From MVYY01 sp012517575 (lineage in GTDB: Bacteria; Bacteroidota; Bacteroidia; Bacteroidales; Paludibacteraceae), in contig JAVLUG010000007.1 of assembly GCA_031629035.1 (NCBI GenBank), positions 62,001 to 126,000 of the forward strand: 64,000 bases of DNA, given 5' to 3'. Below the pieces are notes generated by a model. That model saw only the letters and a program-made list of their open reading frames with translations, searched no databases and had not been told where the DNA came from. Shown here in pieces: positions 49,469 through 58,403 of the stretch. Numbering within the stretch: position 1 is the stretch's first letter; each line of letters starts with the position of its first letter. The translations under genes were made by a program, and so were the position numbers.

Positions 49469-51151
49469 ATGTCTAAATTTGTGATATATCAGGTTTTGCC
49501 GCGTCTTTTCGGTAATTATAATTCCACCAACAAATACAATGGCAGTATAGTGGAAAATGGATGCGGAAAATTTAACAGCTTTACCACAAAAGCTCTGAAA
49601 GAGATAAAAGCTTTGGGTGTTACCCATATTTGGTACACCGGTATTTTTGAGCATGCTACTCAAACGGATTACTCTGCTTACGGAATCAGAAAAGATTTTC
49701 CTTGTTTGGTAAAAGGAAAAGCTGGATCTCCCTATGCCGTAAAAGATTATTATGATGTCGATCCGGATTTGGCCGAAAATGTTCCGGACAGAATGAAAGA
49801 ATTTGAAGATTTGATTCACCGTACCCATAAGGAAGGTATGAAGGTTTTGATAGATTTTGTCCCCAATCACGTGGCCCGGCAATATTTCTCGGATGCTAAA
49901 CCCAAAAATATCTTCGATTTGGGTGAAAGGGATCATCCGGAATGGGCGTTTTCTCCGCTCAATAATTTTTATTATTTGCCCGGTCAACCCTTCCGTCCCG
50001 ATTTTGATATTGATGGTTACAGTGAATTTCCGGCAAAAGTTACCGGAAACGATCAATTCACACCCTCTCCAACACTGAACGACTGGTACGACACGGTAAA
50101 ACTGAATTTCGGTATAAACTACATGGAAGGAATGCAAAAGCAATTTGATCCCATACCCGATACATGGCATAAAATGCTGGACATTTTGCTTTTCTGGGCT
50201 TCGAAAAAAGTGGATGGTTTCCGCTGCGATATGGCTGAGATGGTGCCGGTAGAATTTTGGAATTTTGCCATTAGCCGAGTAAAGGAAAAATATCCAAAAA
50301 TTATTTTTATTGCAGAAATTTATAAGCCGGCCGAATACCGGAATTATCTGGCCAACGGAAAATTCGATTATCTTTACGACAAAGTAGGCATGTACGAAAC
50401 TTTGAGAAATATAACCAGCCGAAATTATCCTGCCCGCAATATAACTTACGCATGGCAGCAACTGAACGGTATTGAAGATCATATGCTTAATTTTATGGAA
50501 AATCATGATGAGCATCGGATAGCTTCCGGATTTTTTGCAGGCGATGGCAGCTATGCCCAACCGGCCATGATAGTTGCAGCAACGCTTACCAAAGCTCCTG
50601 TTATGATTTATTTTGGTCAGGAACTTGGTGAATTGGGGATGGATAATGAAGGATTCAGTGGTTTGGATGGAAAAACTACCATCTTTGATTATTGGGGTGT
50701 TAGGTCTGTGCAGGCTTGGGCAAATAACGGGAAATTTGATGGAGAAAAATTAAGTACCGAGCAAAAAGAATTGAGACAGTTTTATCAAAAGCTGCTCAAT
50801 ATCACAATGGAAGAAAAAGCTATTACAGAGGGTGTGATGTACGATTTGGAATATGCAAATTTCAACAATCCTCATTTCGATACACACGAACAATTTGCAT
50901 ACATCCGAAAATTTAAGGACGAAATGTTGCTTTTTGTTCTGAATTTCGACGACAAGGAACTTTACACCGAAGTTCGTATTCCTTTGGAAGCTTTTCAGTA
51001 TTTGGAACTGATGCCGGGCAAACAGTACAAGGCAGTCAATTTACTGGATGGACAGGAAATGATTGAAGAAATTACCTTTTTCCCCGATATGATTTTTAAA
51101 GTCTCTGTTCCGGCGTGGAAAGGAAAAATTCTTAAATTTATAAAATTGTAA
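49469..51151 (+). CDS. GH13 alpha-amylase-family enzyme, cytoplasmic
   Basis: 560 residues, no signal peptide. GH13 regions: LIDFVPNHVARQ (region I), DGFRCDMAEM (region II, nucleophile Asp), IIFIAEIYKPAEY (region III, acid/base Glu), and MENHDEHRIASG (region IV). A C-terminal beta-domain of about 90 residues follows (YIRKFKDEMLLFVLNFDDKE). The unusual N-terminus SKFVIYQVLPRLFGN matches Bacteroidetes alpha-amylase-family proteins of uncertain subfamily. It probably acts on alpha-glucan oligosaccharides inside the cell, perhaps glycogen-derived. Its neighbours are not glycan genes except the GH3 at 52 kb. Confidence 0.9.
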   Translation: MSKFVIYQVLPRLFGNYNSTNKYNGSIVENGCGKFNSFTTKALKEIKALGVTHIWYTGIFEHATQTDYSAYGIRKDFPCLVKGKAGSPYAVKDYYDVDPDLAENVPDRMKEFEDLIHRTHKEGMKVLIDFVPNHVARQYFSDAKPKNIFDLGERDHPEWAFSPLNNFYYLPGQPFRPDFDIDGYSEFPAKVTGNDQFTPSPTLNDWYDTVKLNFGINYMEGMQKQFDPIPDTWHKMLDILLFWASKKVDGFRCDMAEMVPVEFWNFAISRVKEKYPKIIFIAEIYKPAEYRNYLANGKFDYLYDKVGMYETLRNITSRNYPARNITYAWQQLNGIEDHMLNFMENHDEHRIASGFFAGDGSYAQPAMIVAATLTKAPVMIYFGQELGELGMDNEGFSGLDGKTTIFDYWGVRSVQAWANNGKFDGEKLSTEQKELRQFYQKLLNITMEEKAITEGVMYDLEYANFNNPHFDTHEQFAYIRKFKDEMLLFVLNFDDKELYTEVRIPLEAFQYLELMPGKQYKAVNLLDGQEMIEEITFFPDMIFKVSVPAWKGKILKFIKL

Positions 51152-51259
51152 ATCAGTAGTTTCACTATTAATTTTTTTATCAGAAAAATAAAAGTGGAAT
51201 ATTTTTTGATGGATAAAAGTGGACAATCATTCATGTTTTACCTAAAAAAAATTTACACT

Positions 51260-51730
51260 ATGAAAGTTTCTATCGGTCTATTGGCAGGCATGACCTTATT
51301 GCTGGTTTCCTGCTCGGGAGTAAAAACAACCCCTGAAAGTGTTCTATCTCTTTCCCAAAAAGTGGAAGCTAAAAATTTTACGGTGAAAGCTCAATATGCT
51401 CAACCACTCTCTGGGAAACAGATTTTTTTAACTTCTGAATATTCGCTGACAGTTAAAAAAGACTCTGTCGAAGCAATTTTGCCCTATTTTGGTGTTGCTT
51501 ATTCAGCTCCTTATGGCGGTGATGGCGGTATCCGTTTCAATGAACCCATTACCGACTATAGTGTGATGCCCAATAAAAAGAACAATGGTTGGAAAATCCA
51601 ATTTAAAGTGAAAGCACCAGAAGATTTTTATGAAATTTTTCTGAACATATACAATGATGGGAGTGCTAATTTCACGGTAAACTCTAATAGGCGACAGTCA
51701 ATTTCATTTATGGGAGAAGTAAAGAATTAA
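51260..51730 (+). CDS. DUF4251 lipoprotein
   Basis: The frame is open from 51194, but the ATG at 51260 gives a lipoprotein signal with Cys18 in MTLLLVSCSGVK; 156 residues. The body matches the DUF4251 pattern: KNFTVKAQYAQPLSGKQIFL, SLTVKKDSVEAILPYFGVAY, and NNGWKIQFKVKAPEDFYE. The family is Bacteroidetes-specific, envelope-located and of unknown function. It lies 108 bp after the GH13 gene on the same strand and may be co-transcribed with it; nothing else links the two. Confidence 0.85.
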   Translation: MKVSIGLLAGMTLLLVSCSGVKTTPESVLSLSQKVEAKNFTVKAQYAQPLSGKQIFLTSEYSLTVKKDSVEAILPYFGVAYSAPYGGDGGIRFNEPITDYSVMPNKKNNGWKIQFKVKAPEDFYEIFLNIYNDGSANFTVNSNRRQSISFMGEVKN

Positions 51731-52182
51731 CTTACGGTGGAGCTTTTTACTGCCTTTTTGAATAAAATTGAAAAAAGAACGGTTGATTTTTGTTCAGTGT
51801 TCTTGTGAATACAAAACTATTTTTTTGTGGAAAAACAATTTCCAACAAAGGGATTTTTCTTTTATTTGCCATATATTTGTGAATAATTGAAAGCAGTCCG
51901 ATTTAATTTTTTTGTTGAGCTGTAAGTTTGTTAAGATATTTTGATATTCTACATTTTTAATTTTTTATTTAAAATATTTCTAAAAATCAATAACTTGAGT
52001 TCACCTAAATAAGTCTTATTTATTAAAAACGAGAAAAAAAACAACTTGAAAGTCATGTTTTTTCAAAATTAATTTTTCGTATTTTAGACTTTTTAAGCAG
52101 ACTCATTACTTTATTCTTTTCCTTTTAAAAAGGATTTTTATTTTATACGCATTTTCCTCAAATAACAAAAAATCATAATGAT
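51731..52182. other. 452-bp AT-rich gap before the second GH3 gene
   Basis: No gene. A 15-bp palindrome TCCTTTTAAAAAGGA is at 52120-52134, 48 bp before the GH3 ATG. I found no TTTG/TAnnTTTG promoter pair. The rest is AT-rich without recognisable elements. Confidence 0.5.
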
Positions 52183-54471
52183 ATGAAAAAAATCAATTTG
52201 CTTTTTATCGTGTTCTCTTTGGTTGCAGTAATGAATGCTCAAAATAAGCCTGCAACCCCGCAATTGGGCAAAGACAGCTTAAAGGAAGTCATTAAAGCCA
52301 TGACTCTGGAAGACAAAATTTACATGGTCATGGGTTTAGGTGAAGACTCTTGGAAAAATCCAGCTACTGGACCTAAAACCGTTTTGCTTTCTGGTGCTGC
52401 GGGTCGTACATGGGATATTCCTCGATTGGGGATTACTCCAGCTGTTTTAACCGATGGACCTGCCGGTTTACGAATTGAACCCAGGCAGGAAGGGTTCTCT
52501 CATCTTTTCTATTGTACGGCATTCCCAACGGCAACAGTTTTAGCTTCTACGTGGAACACTTCACTGGTAGAAGAAGTTGGAAAAGCCATGGGTAATGAAG
52601 TTTTGGAATATGGATCGGATGTATTGTTGGCTCCGGCATTGAACATTCAGCGAAATCCCCTTTGTGGAAGGAATTTTGAATATTATTCCGAAGATCCGCT
52701 CATTGCCGGTAAAATGGCCGCTGCTATGGTTGTTGGTTTGCAATTCAATGGCATCGGCACTTCCGTTAAACATTTTGTAGCCAACAATATTGAAACGAAA
52801 CGTACCAGTATTAATGCGGTAGTAAGCCAACGGGCTTTGCGTGAAATTTATTTGAGAGGTTTTGAAATAGCTGTAAAAGAAGGAAATCCTTGGACGGTAA
52901 TGTCTTCCTACAACCGATTGAATGGATTTTATACTTCTCAAAATTTCGATTTGCTGACTACTATTTTGCGTAAAGAATGGGGATTCAAAGGAATGGTAAT
53001 GTCTGATTGGTGGGGTGGAGATGATGCCATAGCCCAAATGAAGGCTGGAAACGATTTATTGGAACCCGGAGCTACTCAGAGAGCCGTGCTTAAAAATGCA
53101 CTGAAAAACAAAACTTTGAGCCAAAAAACTCTCGACAGAAATTTAATGAGAATTCTGGACTTTATTCAAAAAACTCCACGTTTCAAAGGTTATCAACCTT
53201 CGTATCATCCCGATTTGGAAGCTCATGCTGTTATTGCCCGGAAGGCAGCAGCGGAAGGTATGGTTTTACTGAAAAATGACAATTCGACTTTGCCATTTAA
53301 AAAAGTGAAAAAAATAGCTTTGTTTGGTAAAACTTCCTATCAATTTATGACAGGCGGAACCGGTAGTGGTGAAGTGAATTATGACCATGCTCCCTCGTTG
53401 GATGAAGCTTTGATTGCTGCAAAATTCCAATTGCCAAAGTCATTGACCGATTGTTACAAACAATTTATCGATTCGGTAAAACAGCAAGAAAAGAAGGAAA
53501 AACAAAAGTTTGCAGTTGATTTTGCACCGGAATTAAATTTATCCAAAGATTTTATTCAATCTCAGGTAAAAAATTCCGATATTGCGGTTATTACCATTGG
53601 TCGTCAGGCTGGTGAAGGTTGGGATCGCCCCGAATCGAGTTTTTCGTTAAGTGAAGTTGAGAAAAACCTGGTAAAAAATGTTTGTACCTCTTTTCATGCT
53701 GCCAAAAAGAAGGTTGTTGTAGTGCTCAACATAGGAGGCGTCATTGAAACAGCCGATTGGAGAGATTTACCGGATGCGATTTTGCTTGCATGGCAACCGG
53801 GACAGCAAGGAGCTCATGCTGTGGTTGATTTGCTGAAAGGAACAGAAAATCCATCAGGGAAACTTGCTGTAAGTTTTCCAATGAAATATGCTGATGTTCC
53901 TTCGGCAGCTACTTTCCCCGGCGAACCCAAAGATAATCCTGTTAATGCTTTTTATACAGAAGGAATATATGTCGGTTATCGTTATTATGAAACCTTCAAA
54001 GTGCCTACTGCCTATCCTTTCGGTTATGGACTTTCGTATACCAATTTCAAATATTCTGGTTTGAAGTTGAGTGATACTTCGTTCGATAAGGAAATTACCG
54101 TTTCGGTAAAAATTACCAATATTGGAAAAACGGCAGGGAAAGAAGCAGTTCAACTTTATTTGGAAGCACCTAAACAAGCTATCGACAAGCCTGAAAAAGA
54201 ACTGAAAGCTTTTGCCAAAACAAGGCTACTAAAACCTAATGAAAGCGAAGTGGTAACTTTTAAACTGGATGGTCGATCTTTGGCTTCTTTTTGGAGCGGT
54301 ATCAGTGCATGGATTGCTGACGAAGGCAAATACAAAATCCATATTGGGGCTTCATCAGATGATATTCGTGCGGCAGCCGAATTTTCAGTGCCGAAAAAAC
54401 TGCTGGTGGAAAAAAATCATGATGTCCTCTATCCCAATTTTTTGCTGCATGAAATTTCACCGAAGAAATAA
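52183..54471 (+). CDS. GH3 beta-glucosidase-like enzyme
   Basis: 762 residues with a signal peptide (MKKINLLFIVFSLVAVMNAQ). The barrel has TDGPAGLRIEP (about 90-100), NIQRNPLCGRNFEYYSEDP (154-172), KHFVANNIETKR and nucleophile Asp275 in KGMVMSDWWGGDD. The C-terminal sandwich has NSDIAVITIGRQAGEGWDRP, and a fibronectin III-like domain ends the protein. Its opening block order (SGAAGRTWDIPRLGI, no separate N-terminal extension) places it in a different GH3 branch from the mannan-locus enzyme at 2.4 kb. Likely periplasmic, acting on beta-glucosides. No partner transporter is adjacent, so substrate is open. Confidence 0.93.
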   Translation: MKKINLLFIVFSLVAVMNAQNKPATPQLGKDSLKEVIKAMTLEDKIYMVMGLGEDSWKNPATGPKTVLLSGAAGRTWDIPRLGITPAVLTDGPAGLRIEPRQEGFSHLFYCTAFPTATVLASTWNTSLVEEVGKAMGNEVLEYGSDVLLAPALNIQRNPLCGRNFEYYSEDPLIAGKMAAAMVVGLQFNGIGTSVKHFVANNIETKRTSINAVVSQRALREIYLRGFEIAVKEGNPWTVMSSYNRLNGFYTSQNFDLLTTILRKEWGFKGMVMSDWWGGDDAIAQMKAGNDLLEPGATQRAVLKNALKNKTLSQKTLDRNLMRILDFIQKTPRFKGYQPSYHPDLEAHAVIARKAAAEGMVLLKNDNSTLPFKKVKKIALFGKTSYQFMTGGTGSGEVNYDHAPSLDEALIAAKFQLPKSLTDCYKQFIDSVKQQEKKEKQKFAVDFAPELNLSKDFIQSQVKNSDIAVITIGRQAGEGWDRPESSFSLSEVEKNLVKNVCTSFHAAKKKVVVVLNIGGVIETADWRDLPDAILLAWQPGQQGAHAVVDLLKGTENPSGKLAVSFPMKYADVPSAATFPGEPKDNPVNAFYTEGIYVGYRYYETFKVPTAYPFGYGLSYTNFKYSGLKLSDTSFDKEITVSVKITNIGKTAGKEAVQLYLEAPKQAIDKPEKELKAFAKTRLLKPNESEVVTFKLDGRSLASFWSGISAWIADEGKYKIHIGASSDDIRAAAEFSVPKKLLVEKNHDVLYPNFLLHEISPKK

Positions 54472-54522
54472 AATAAATAATTTATTCTTGTTTCATTTTC
54501 TTTATAATTTGAAATTTAAAAT

Positions 54523-54530
54523 TATTTTTG
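54523..54530 (+). promoter_or_regulatory. -7 element for the rubredoxin-fusion/rubrerythrin pair
   Basis: TATTTTTG, 52 nt before the ATG of the flavin reductase-rubredoxin gene. The -33 element is not clear. Confidence 0.45.
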
Positions 54531-54582
54531 TCGAAGAATGAGCTAAGGCTTATTCTCAAACATTAATTTTAAATCAAATATT

Positions 54583-55263
54583 ATGATTCAGTTAGAAACA
54601 CTTCATAAAATTTCTTACGGATTATATATTGTAACTTCCGGCGACATTAACGAAGGAAATGGTTTTGTATCCAATACAGTATTTCAGGTTACTTCTCAGC
54701 CGCAACGTTTTGCCGTATGCTGTAATAAGGACAATTATACCGCTTCGCTGATACAGCAACACAAGGCTTTTGCTGTTTCCATATTAGCTCAGGATGCTTC
54801 TTCAGAACTTATCGGCAAGTTTGGATATAAAAGCGGAAGAGAAATAGATAAAATGACAGATGTAAAAGTCATTTTTAGGGAAACCAATGTGCCTATAGTA
54901 GTGGATGACAGCCTTGCATTTTTAGAGTGTAAGCTGGTCGATGTTTTTGATGTGGGAACACATTGGATTTTTATCGGCGAACTGGTTTGTGCCGAAATTA
55001 TTGATGAAAAGAGCGAGCCTTTGACTTATGCTTATTATCGGGAAGTTAAAAAAGGATTTTCACCCAAAAATGCTCCAACTTATATAAATCAATCAAAATT
55101 AGAAACTAAAACAGAAAATGTTATGTCCAAAAAATTTAAATGTGCAGTTTGCGGCTACATTTATGATGAAGCCGAAGAAAAAGTAAAATTTTCCGATTTG
55201 CCCGAAGATTGGGTTTGCCCGGTATGTGGTTCTGAGAAATCGGATTTTATAGAAATTTCTTGA
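54583..55263 (+). CDS. Flavin reductase-rubredoxin fusion (high-molecular-weight rubredoxin type)
   Basis: 226 residues. Residues 1-160 are a flavin reductase-like FMN-binding split barrel (GLYIVTSGDINEGNGFVSNT; FAVSILAQDASSELIGKFGY). Residues 178-226 are a rubredoxin with both CxxC knuckles (FKCAVCGYIYDEAEEK and DWVCPVCGSEKSDF). This is the domain order of the Moorella Hrb protein, which passes electrons from NADH to oxygen- or NO-scavenging partners. The next gene, 51 bp on, is a rubrerythrin, a natural acceptor for peroxide reduction. Cytoplasmic; it fits an anaerobe that meets oxygen. Confidence 0.93.
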   Translation: MIQLETLHKISYGLYIVTSGDINEGNGFVSNTVFQVTSQPQRFAVCCNKDNYTASLIQQHKAFAVSILAQDASSELIGKFGYKSGREIDKMTDVKVIFRETNVPIVVDDSLAFLECKLVDVFDVGTHWIFIGELVCAEIIDEKSEPLTYAYYREVKKGFSPKNAPTYINQSKLETKTENVMSKKFKCAVCGYIYDEAEEKVKFSDLPEDWVCPVCGSEKSDFIEIS

Positions 55264-55314
55264 TATTTTTTCTCTTCAATAAATCATTCAGTAACTCATT
55301 AAAAAAACAGAATT

Positions 55315-55893
55315 ATGGATAAATCGTTAAAAGGAACAAAAACAGAACAAAATTTGCTGAAAGCTTTTGCCGGCGAATCACAAGCGCGTAATCGTTATGA
55401 ATTTTTTGCCAGCGTTGCCAAAAAGGAAGGTTACGAACAAATTGCTGCTATCTTTATGGAAACAGCCAGTCAGGAAAAGGAACATGCCAAAAGATTCTTT
55501 AAATTTTTGGAAGGTGGAATGGTGGAAATCACTGCTTCCTATCCTGCAGGAATTATCGGTACAACCAAACAAAACCTGAAAGCAGCGGCTGAAGGAGAAT
55601 ATGAAGAATGGTCGAGTTTGTATCCAACTTTTGCTGAAGTTGCCAAAGAAGAAGGTTTTCCCGAAATTTCTGTAGCATTCAAAATGGTAGCTAAAGTTGA
55701 AGTGGAACACGAACGTCGTTACCTGAAACTTTTGCAGAATATTTCCGAAGACAAAGTTTTCAAAAAAGACGGCAAAGTTTTGTGGCAATGCAGAAATTGC
55801 GGATATATCTACGAATCGGAAGAAGCACTGGAAATTTGTCCGGTTTGCTTGCACCCCAAAGCTTTCATGCAACTGAAGGAAGATAATTATTGA
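55315..55893 (+). CDS. rbr: Rubrerythrin
   Basis: 192 residues. The N-terminal four-helix ferritin-like domain has the diiron ligands in AFAGESQARNRYEFFA, METASQEKEHAKRFF and KVEVEHERRYLKLLQ. The C-terminal rubredoxin-like domain has QCRNCGYIYESEEALEICPVC (quoted in two parts: CRNCGYIY and ICPVC). It reduces hydrogen peroxide in the cytoplasm using reduced rubredoxin. It is the second gene of the pair with the flavin reductase-rubredoxin fusion and ends at a strong bidirectional terminator. Confidence 0.97.
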   Translation: MDKSLKGTKTEQNLLKAFAGESQARNRYEFFASVAKKEGYEQIAAIFMETASQEKEHAKRFFKFLEGGMVEITASYPAGIIGTTKQNLKAAAEGEYEEWSSLYPTFAEVAKEEGFPEISVAFKMVAKVEVEHERRYLKLLQNISEDKVFKKDGKVLWQCRNCGYIYESEEALEICPVCLHPKAFMQLKEDNY

Positions 55894-55918
55894 GAAAATT
55901 TCCGATAAAATAGAATTA

Positions 55919-55956
55919 AACAAAAAAACGATGGAATTTTCCGTCGTTTTTTTGTT
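55919..55956. terminator. Bidirectional terminator after rubrerythrin
   Basis: AACAAAAAAACGA and TCGTTTTTTTGTT make a perfect 13-bp stem with a further GGAA/TTCC pairing inside. T-runs are present on both strands. It lies between the convergent rubrerythrin and methyltransferase-like genes. Confidence 0.9.
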
Positions 55957-55975
55957 GGAAAATGTTGCTTATAAC

Positions 55976-56725
55976 TTATCTTCCCGTTTCGTTCAATATC
56001 GAAGTTTTCTTTTTCAAAAATTTTAATACCAGATAGAGTATTCCTGCCGCAAAGGTTCCCCATGCTATCCAATTCAGGTCAATGCTAATGTGTCCTGTTT
56101 GAAAAGAATAATTGATATTATGAAACACAAATAAGAGGACAAAGACAGCCAGCAATCCGTTTTTTTCTTTTTTCAGAACTTTTTTCCAACTGAAAGTATA
56201 TTTAGAAGGAATGTATTTTCCAAAATTTGGAATAAAAGCCGGTGTTTTGTCTGCCCAATCGGTATATGCAGAACCAAATTTTCGGCGAAGGAACTGTTCT
56301 TCGGCAAACATAATTCTTTCGTAATAAATCCAGTAAAGAAGGATGAATGCCACAACAAACCAGCCGTTATTTATCAGGATAGCAGCGCCCAGCCACATGA
56401 AAAAGTTTCCCAAATACAACGGATGACGAACAGTGGAATAAATCCCAGTAGTATTCAATTCATCTGCCAACTGCTCTTTGGTATTTCTTCCTGAAGTATT
56501 CGCCGGTGTATGACCAACTGCATAAGCTCTGATGAAAAGCCCGATAAGAGAAATAAATAAACCGATAAATTGAATGGTCGAATATTTCAATGCAAAAATA
56601 TCAATGACGTTTAGATAGGGTTCGATAAATACTGCAAGACCAATTGCCACAATAATTAAAGGTAAATATCCACGATACTTGAACAGAAAATTTCCCTGTT
56701 TTTCCATTTCTTCCTGTAGTGCCAT
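55976..56725 (-). CDS. Isoprenylcysteine carboxyl methyltransferase-family membrane protein
   Basis: 249 residues with five to six transmembrane helices. The conserved C-terminal block of the ICMT/PEMT superfamily is visible: LNTTGIYSTVRHPLYLGNFF (about 87-106), then WIYYERIMFAEEQFLRRKFG. These residues bind S-adenosylmethionine and lipid substrate in characterised members. Bacterial members are mostly of unknown substrate; phospholipid or isoprenoid methylation is possible. It sits alone between a terminator and ung, both on the minus strand with 89 bp between. Confidence 0.82.
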   Translation of the reverse strand: MALQEEMEKQGNFLFKYRGYLPLIIVAIGLAVFIEPYLNVIDIFALKYSTIQFIGLFISLIGLFIRAYAVGHTPANTSGRNTKEQLADELNTTGIYSTVRHPLYLGNFFMWLGAAILINNGWFVVAFILLYWIYYERIMFAEEQFLRRKFGSAYTDWADKTPAFIPNFGKYIPSKYTFSWKKVLKKEKNGLLAVFVLLFVFHNINYSFQTGHISIDLNWIAWGTFAAGILYLVLKFLKKKTSILNETGR

Positions 56726-56814
56726 AAAATGTTATTTAAATGATTTTTAAATAGTTGTTATTTATTGGTAAGCTTTATTTTTTTGTTTTGGATTTCTTTT
56801 TCTTATAATAAAAA

Positions 56815-57477
56815 TTACCATTCAATTTCACTCATGCCATGCTCTTTCAAGTATTGGTTGGCAAGTTGAAAATGTCGATTTCCAATAAAACCTCGATAAG
56901 CAGAAAGAGGAGAAGGATGGGGCGATTTCAGCACCAAATGTTTATTGGTGTCGATATACAGTCCTTTTTGTTGGGCATAACTTCCCCAAAGCAAAAATAC
57001 CAAATGTTCTTTTTTTTCTGCCAGAATCCGAATTACTGCGTCGGTGAACGTTTCCCAGCCTTTTCCCTGATGAGAACAGGGCATATGTGCCTGCACAGTG
57101 AGAATGGCATTAAGCAACAGCACGCCCTGTTTTGCCCAAGAACTTAAATCTCCATTTTTCGGCATTTGTTTGGCATATTCGTTTTCTATTTCCTTATAAA
57201 TATTGACCAGCGAGGGAGGAAAATCCACGCCATCGTTTACCGAAAAGCACAAACCGTTTGCCTGACCGGGACCATGATAAGGATCCTGTCCGATGATGAC
57301 CACTTTCACTTTATTATATGGACACAAGTCGAAAGCATTAAAAATAAGAGAACCTGGCGGAAAAATTTTTTTTGTTTTATATTCCTTTCGTACAAATTCG
57401 GTAAGCTGTTTGAAGTACTCTTTTTCAAATTCCGGTTGAAGCACCTCTTTCCAGCTCGATTCTATTTTTACGTCCAT
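56815..57477 (-). CDS. ung: Uracil-DNA glycosylase, family 1
   Basis: The frame opens at 57507, but the ATG at 57477 (MDVKIESSWKEVLQPEF) gives the usual N-terminus; 220 residues. Catalytic Asp65 is in VVIIGQDPYHGPGQANGL (E. coli Asp64). Other blocks: FPPSLVNIYKEIENEY, WAKQGVLLLNAILTV, and the DNA-minor-groove loop SPHPSPLSAYRGF with the catalytic His. It removes uracil from DNA. No partner gene is coupled to it. Confidence 0.97.
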   Translation of the reverse strand: MDVKIESSWKEVLQPEFEKEYFKQLTEFVRKEYKTKKIFPPGSLIFNAFDLCPYNKVKVVIIGQDPYHGPGQANGLCFSVNDGVDFPPSLVNIYKEIENEYAKQMPKNGDLSSWAKQGVLLLNAILTVQAHMPCSHQGKGWETFTDAVIRILAEKKEHLVFLLWGSYAQQKGLYIDTNKHLVLKSPHPSPLSAYRGFIGNRHFQLANQYLKEHGMSEIEW

Positions 57478-57842
57478 GAGAGAAAGTTTTTTATCGCTTT
57501 GAAACAAAAAGTTTATCGGCGCAAATTTACACCAAAAAAATTATTTTACTGTTACAAGTGTTCGATTATCTGTTAATTGATGAATTATTCCACTTTTTTC
57601 TTTAGCAGTATTTTTGAGTTGGGGAAAACTATTTCCTATAAAAGCATTCCAGAAAAAGAAACTTATTTGAATCAGAGTTGATATTTTTTTGATAATAAGC
57701 AACTTGATATTTCTATGAAAAAAAAAGAGTTTAATATAAGTTGGCAGGTGAATTGTCCTTTTAAATTTTAGTGAGACATTAAAAAATTGAATTTTAGCCA
57801 AAAAAAAATAGCGCAAATGTTTTTTAATCAGAATAAAAGCAA
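57478..57842. other. AT-rich gap between divergent ung and HU genes
   Basis: About 365 bp with no supported gene. A 107-residue minus-strand frame here has a Lys/Phe/Ile-rich, low-complexity translation and is not credible. No ung promoter with both elements was found. Confidence 0.5.
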
Positions 57843-57850
57843 TATATTTG
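57843..57850 (+). promoter_or_regulatory. -7 element for the HU gene
   Basis: TATATTTG fits TAnnTTTG exactly, 64 nt before the ATG. The -33 position is TGTT rather than TTTG. Confidence 0.55.
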
Positions 57851-57914
57851 CATTCCAATTTCAAATCATCAAATAATTTTCTTATTAATTAACATATTTA
57901 AAATATTAACAAAA

Positions 57915-58187
57915 ATGACAAAAGCAGAAATTGTTAACGAAATTGCCAAAAAAACAGGGATCGATAAAGCCACTGTTTTGGTATCTGTTGAAGCTTTTAT
58001 GGATGCAATAAAAGATTCTCTTTCTAAAAATGAGAATGTATATTTAAGAGGTTTTGGTAGTTTTGTGGTAAAAACAAGAGCACAGAAAACTGCCCGAAAC
58101 ATTTCCAAAAACACCACCATTATTATTCCACCTCACAACATTCCTTCTTTCAAGCCGGCAAAGAAATTTATGTCTGTAGTGAAATAA
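57915..58187 (+). CDS. HU-family DNA-binding protein
   Basis: 90 residues. The HU/IHF fold is clear: MTKAEIVNEIAKKTGIDKAT, VEAFMDAIKDSLSKNENVYL, RGFGSFVVKTRAQKTARNI, with the DNA-contacting arm ending near NTTIIIPPHNIPSFKPAKKF. It bends and compacts DNA as a dimer. The gene is followed 45 bp later by the 29-codon basic protein gene and then rng, so a three-gene transcript is possible. Confidence 0.97.
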   Translation: MTKAEIVNEIAKKTGIDKATVLVSVEAFMDAIKDSLSKNENVYLRGFGSFVVKTRAQKTARNISKNTTIIIPPHNIPSFKPAKKFMSVVK

Positions 58188-58232
58188 ATCATTTCGTTTC
58201 GTTTCAAAATCAAAATTTTAAATTTAAAAAAA

Positions 58233-58322
58233 ATGCCAAGCGGTAAAAAAAGAAAAAGACATAAGATGTCTACGCACAAGCGTAAGAAAAGATTAAGAAA
58301 GAATAGACACAAGAAAAAATAG
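58233..58322 (+). CDS. 29-residue basic COX24/AURKAIP1-like protein
   Basis: I translated this directly: it starts MPSGKKRKRHKMSTHKRKKR, ends LRKNRHKKK, and stops at TAG (58320-58322). 18 of 29 residues are Lys or Arg. The KRKRHKM..HK.KKR...N... pattern matches the short C-terminal domain of mitochondrial COX24/AURKAIP1 (mS38), seen in Bacteroidetes as a free-standing tiny protein and probably a small ribosomal-subunit component (family knowledge, role inferred). It is too short for usual gene-length cutoffs. It lies between HU and rng, with an A-rich leader. Confidence 0.9.
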   Translation: MPSGKKRKRHKMSTHKRKKRLRKNRHKKK

Positions 58323-58329
58323 GTCGAAG

Positions 58330-58403
58330 GGTCTTTAAAACGATTAAAGTCCAAGGAAACAAACTTTAAAGCAATTCATTGGAGCTTTAAGTTTGTTTTT
58401 TTT
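58330..58403 (+). promoter_or_regulatory. Tandem hairpins in the rng leader, second one terminator-like
   Basis: Hairpin 1: CTTTAA (58333-58338) / TTAAAG (58344-58349), extended by GG/CC. Hairpin 2: AAACAAACTTTAAAGC (58357-58372) with GCTTTAAGTTTGTTT (58384-58398), one bulged T, followed by T-run to 58403. The second has terminator form. The rng start is only 30 nt further on, with no room for a promoter. Several CTTTAA/TTAAAG copies could pair in alternative ways. Confidence 0.8.

Noticed and set aside
49460..50560. A 366-codon open frame on the minus strand antisense to the GH13 gene
   Set aside because: The translation is rich in Ile, Phe and His with no domain, and the plus strand has all four GH13 catalytic regions. 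It is a shadow of codon bias.
52183..54471. The second GH3 as part of the mannan locus
   Set aside because: It is about 28 kb from the susC end and about 50 kb from the other GH3, on the other strand and in another GH3 branch, with no shared control element seen.
57541..57864. A 107-codon minus-strand frame between ung and HU
   Set aside because: The product is a Phe/Ile/Lys-rich translation of AT-rich DNA without motif and overlaps the HU promoter.
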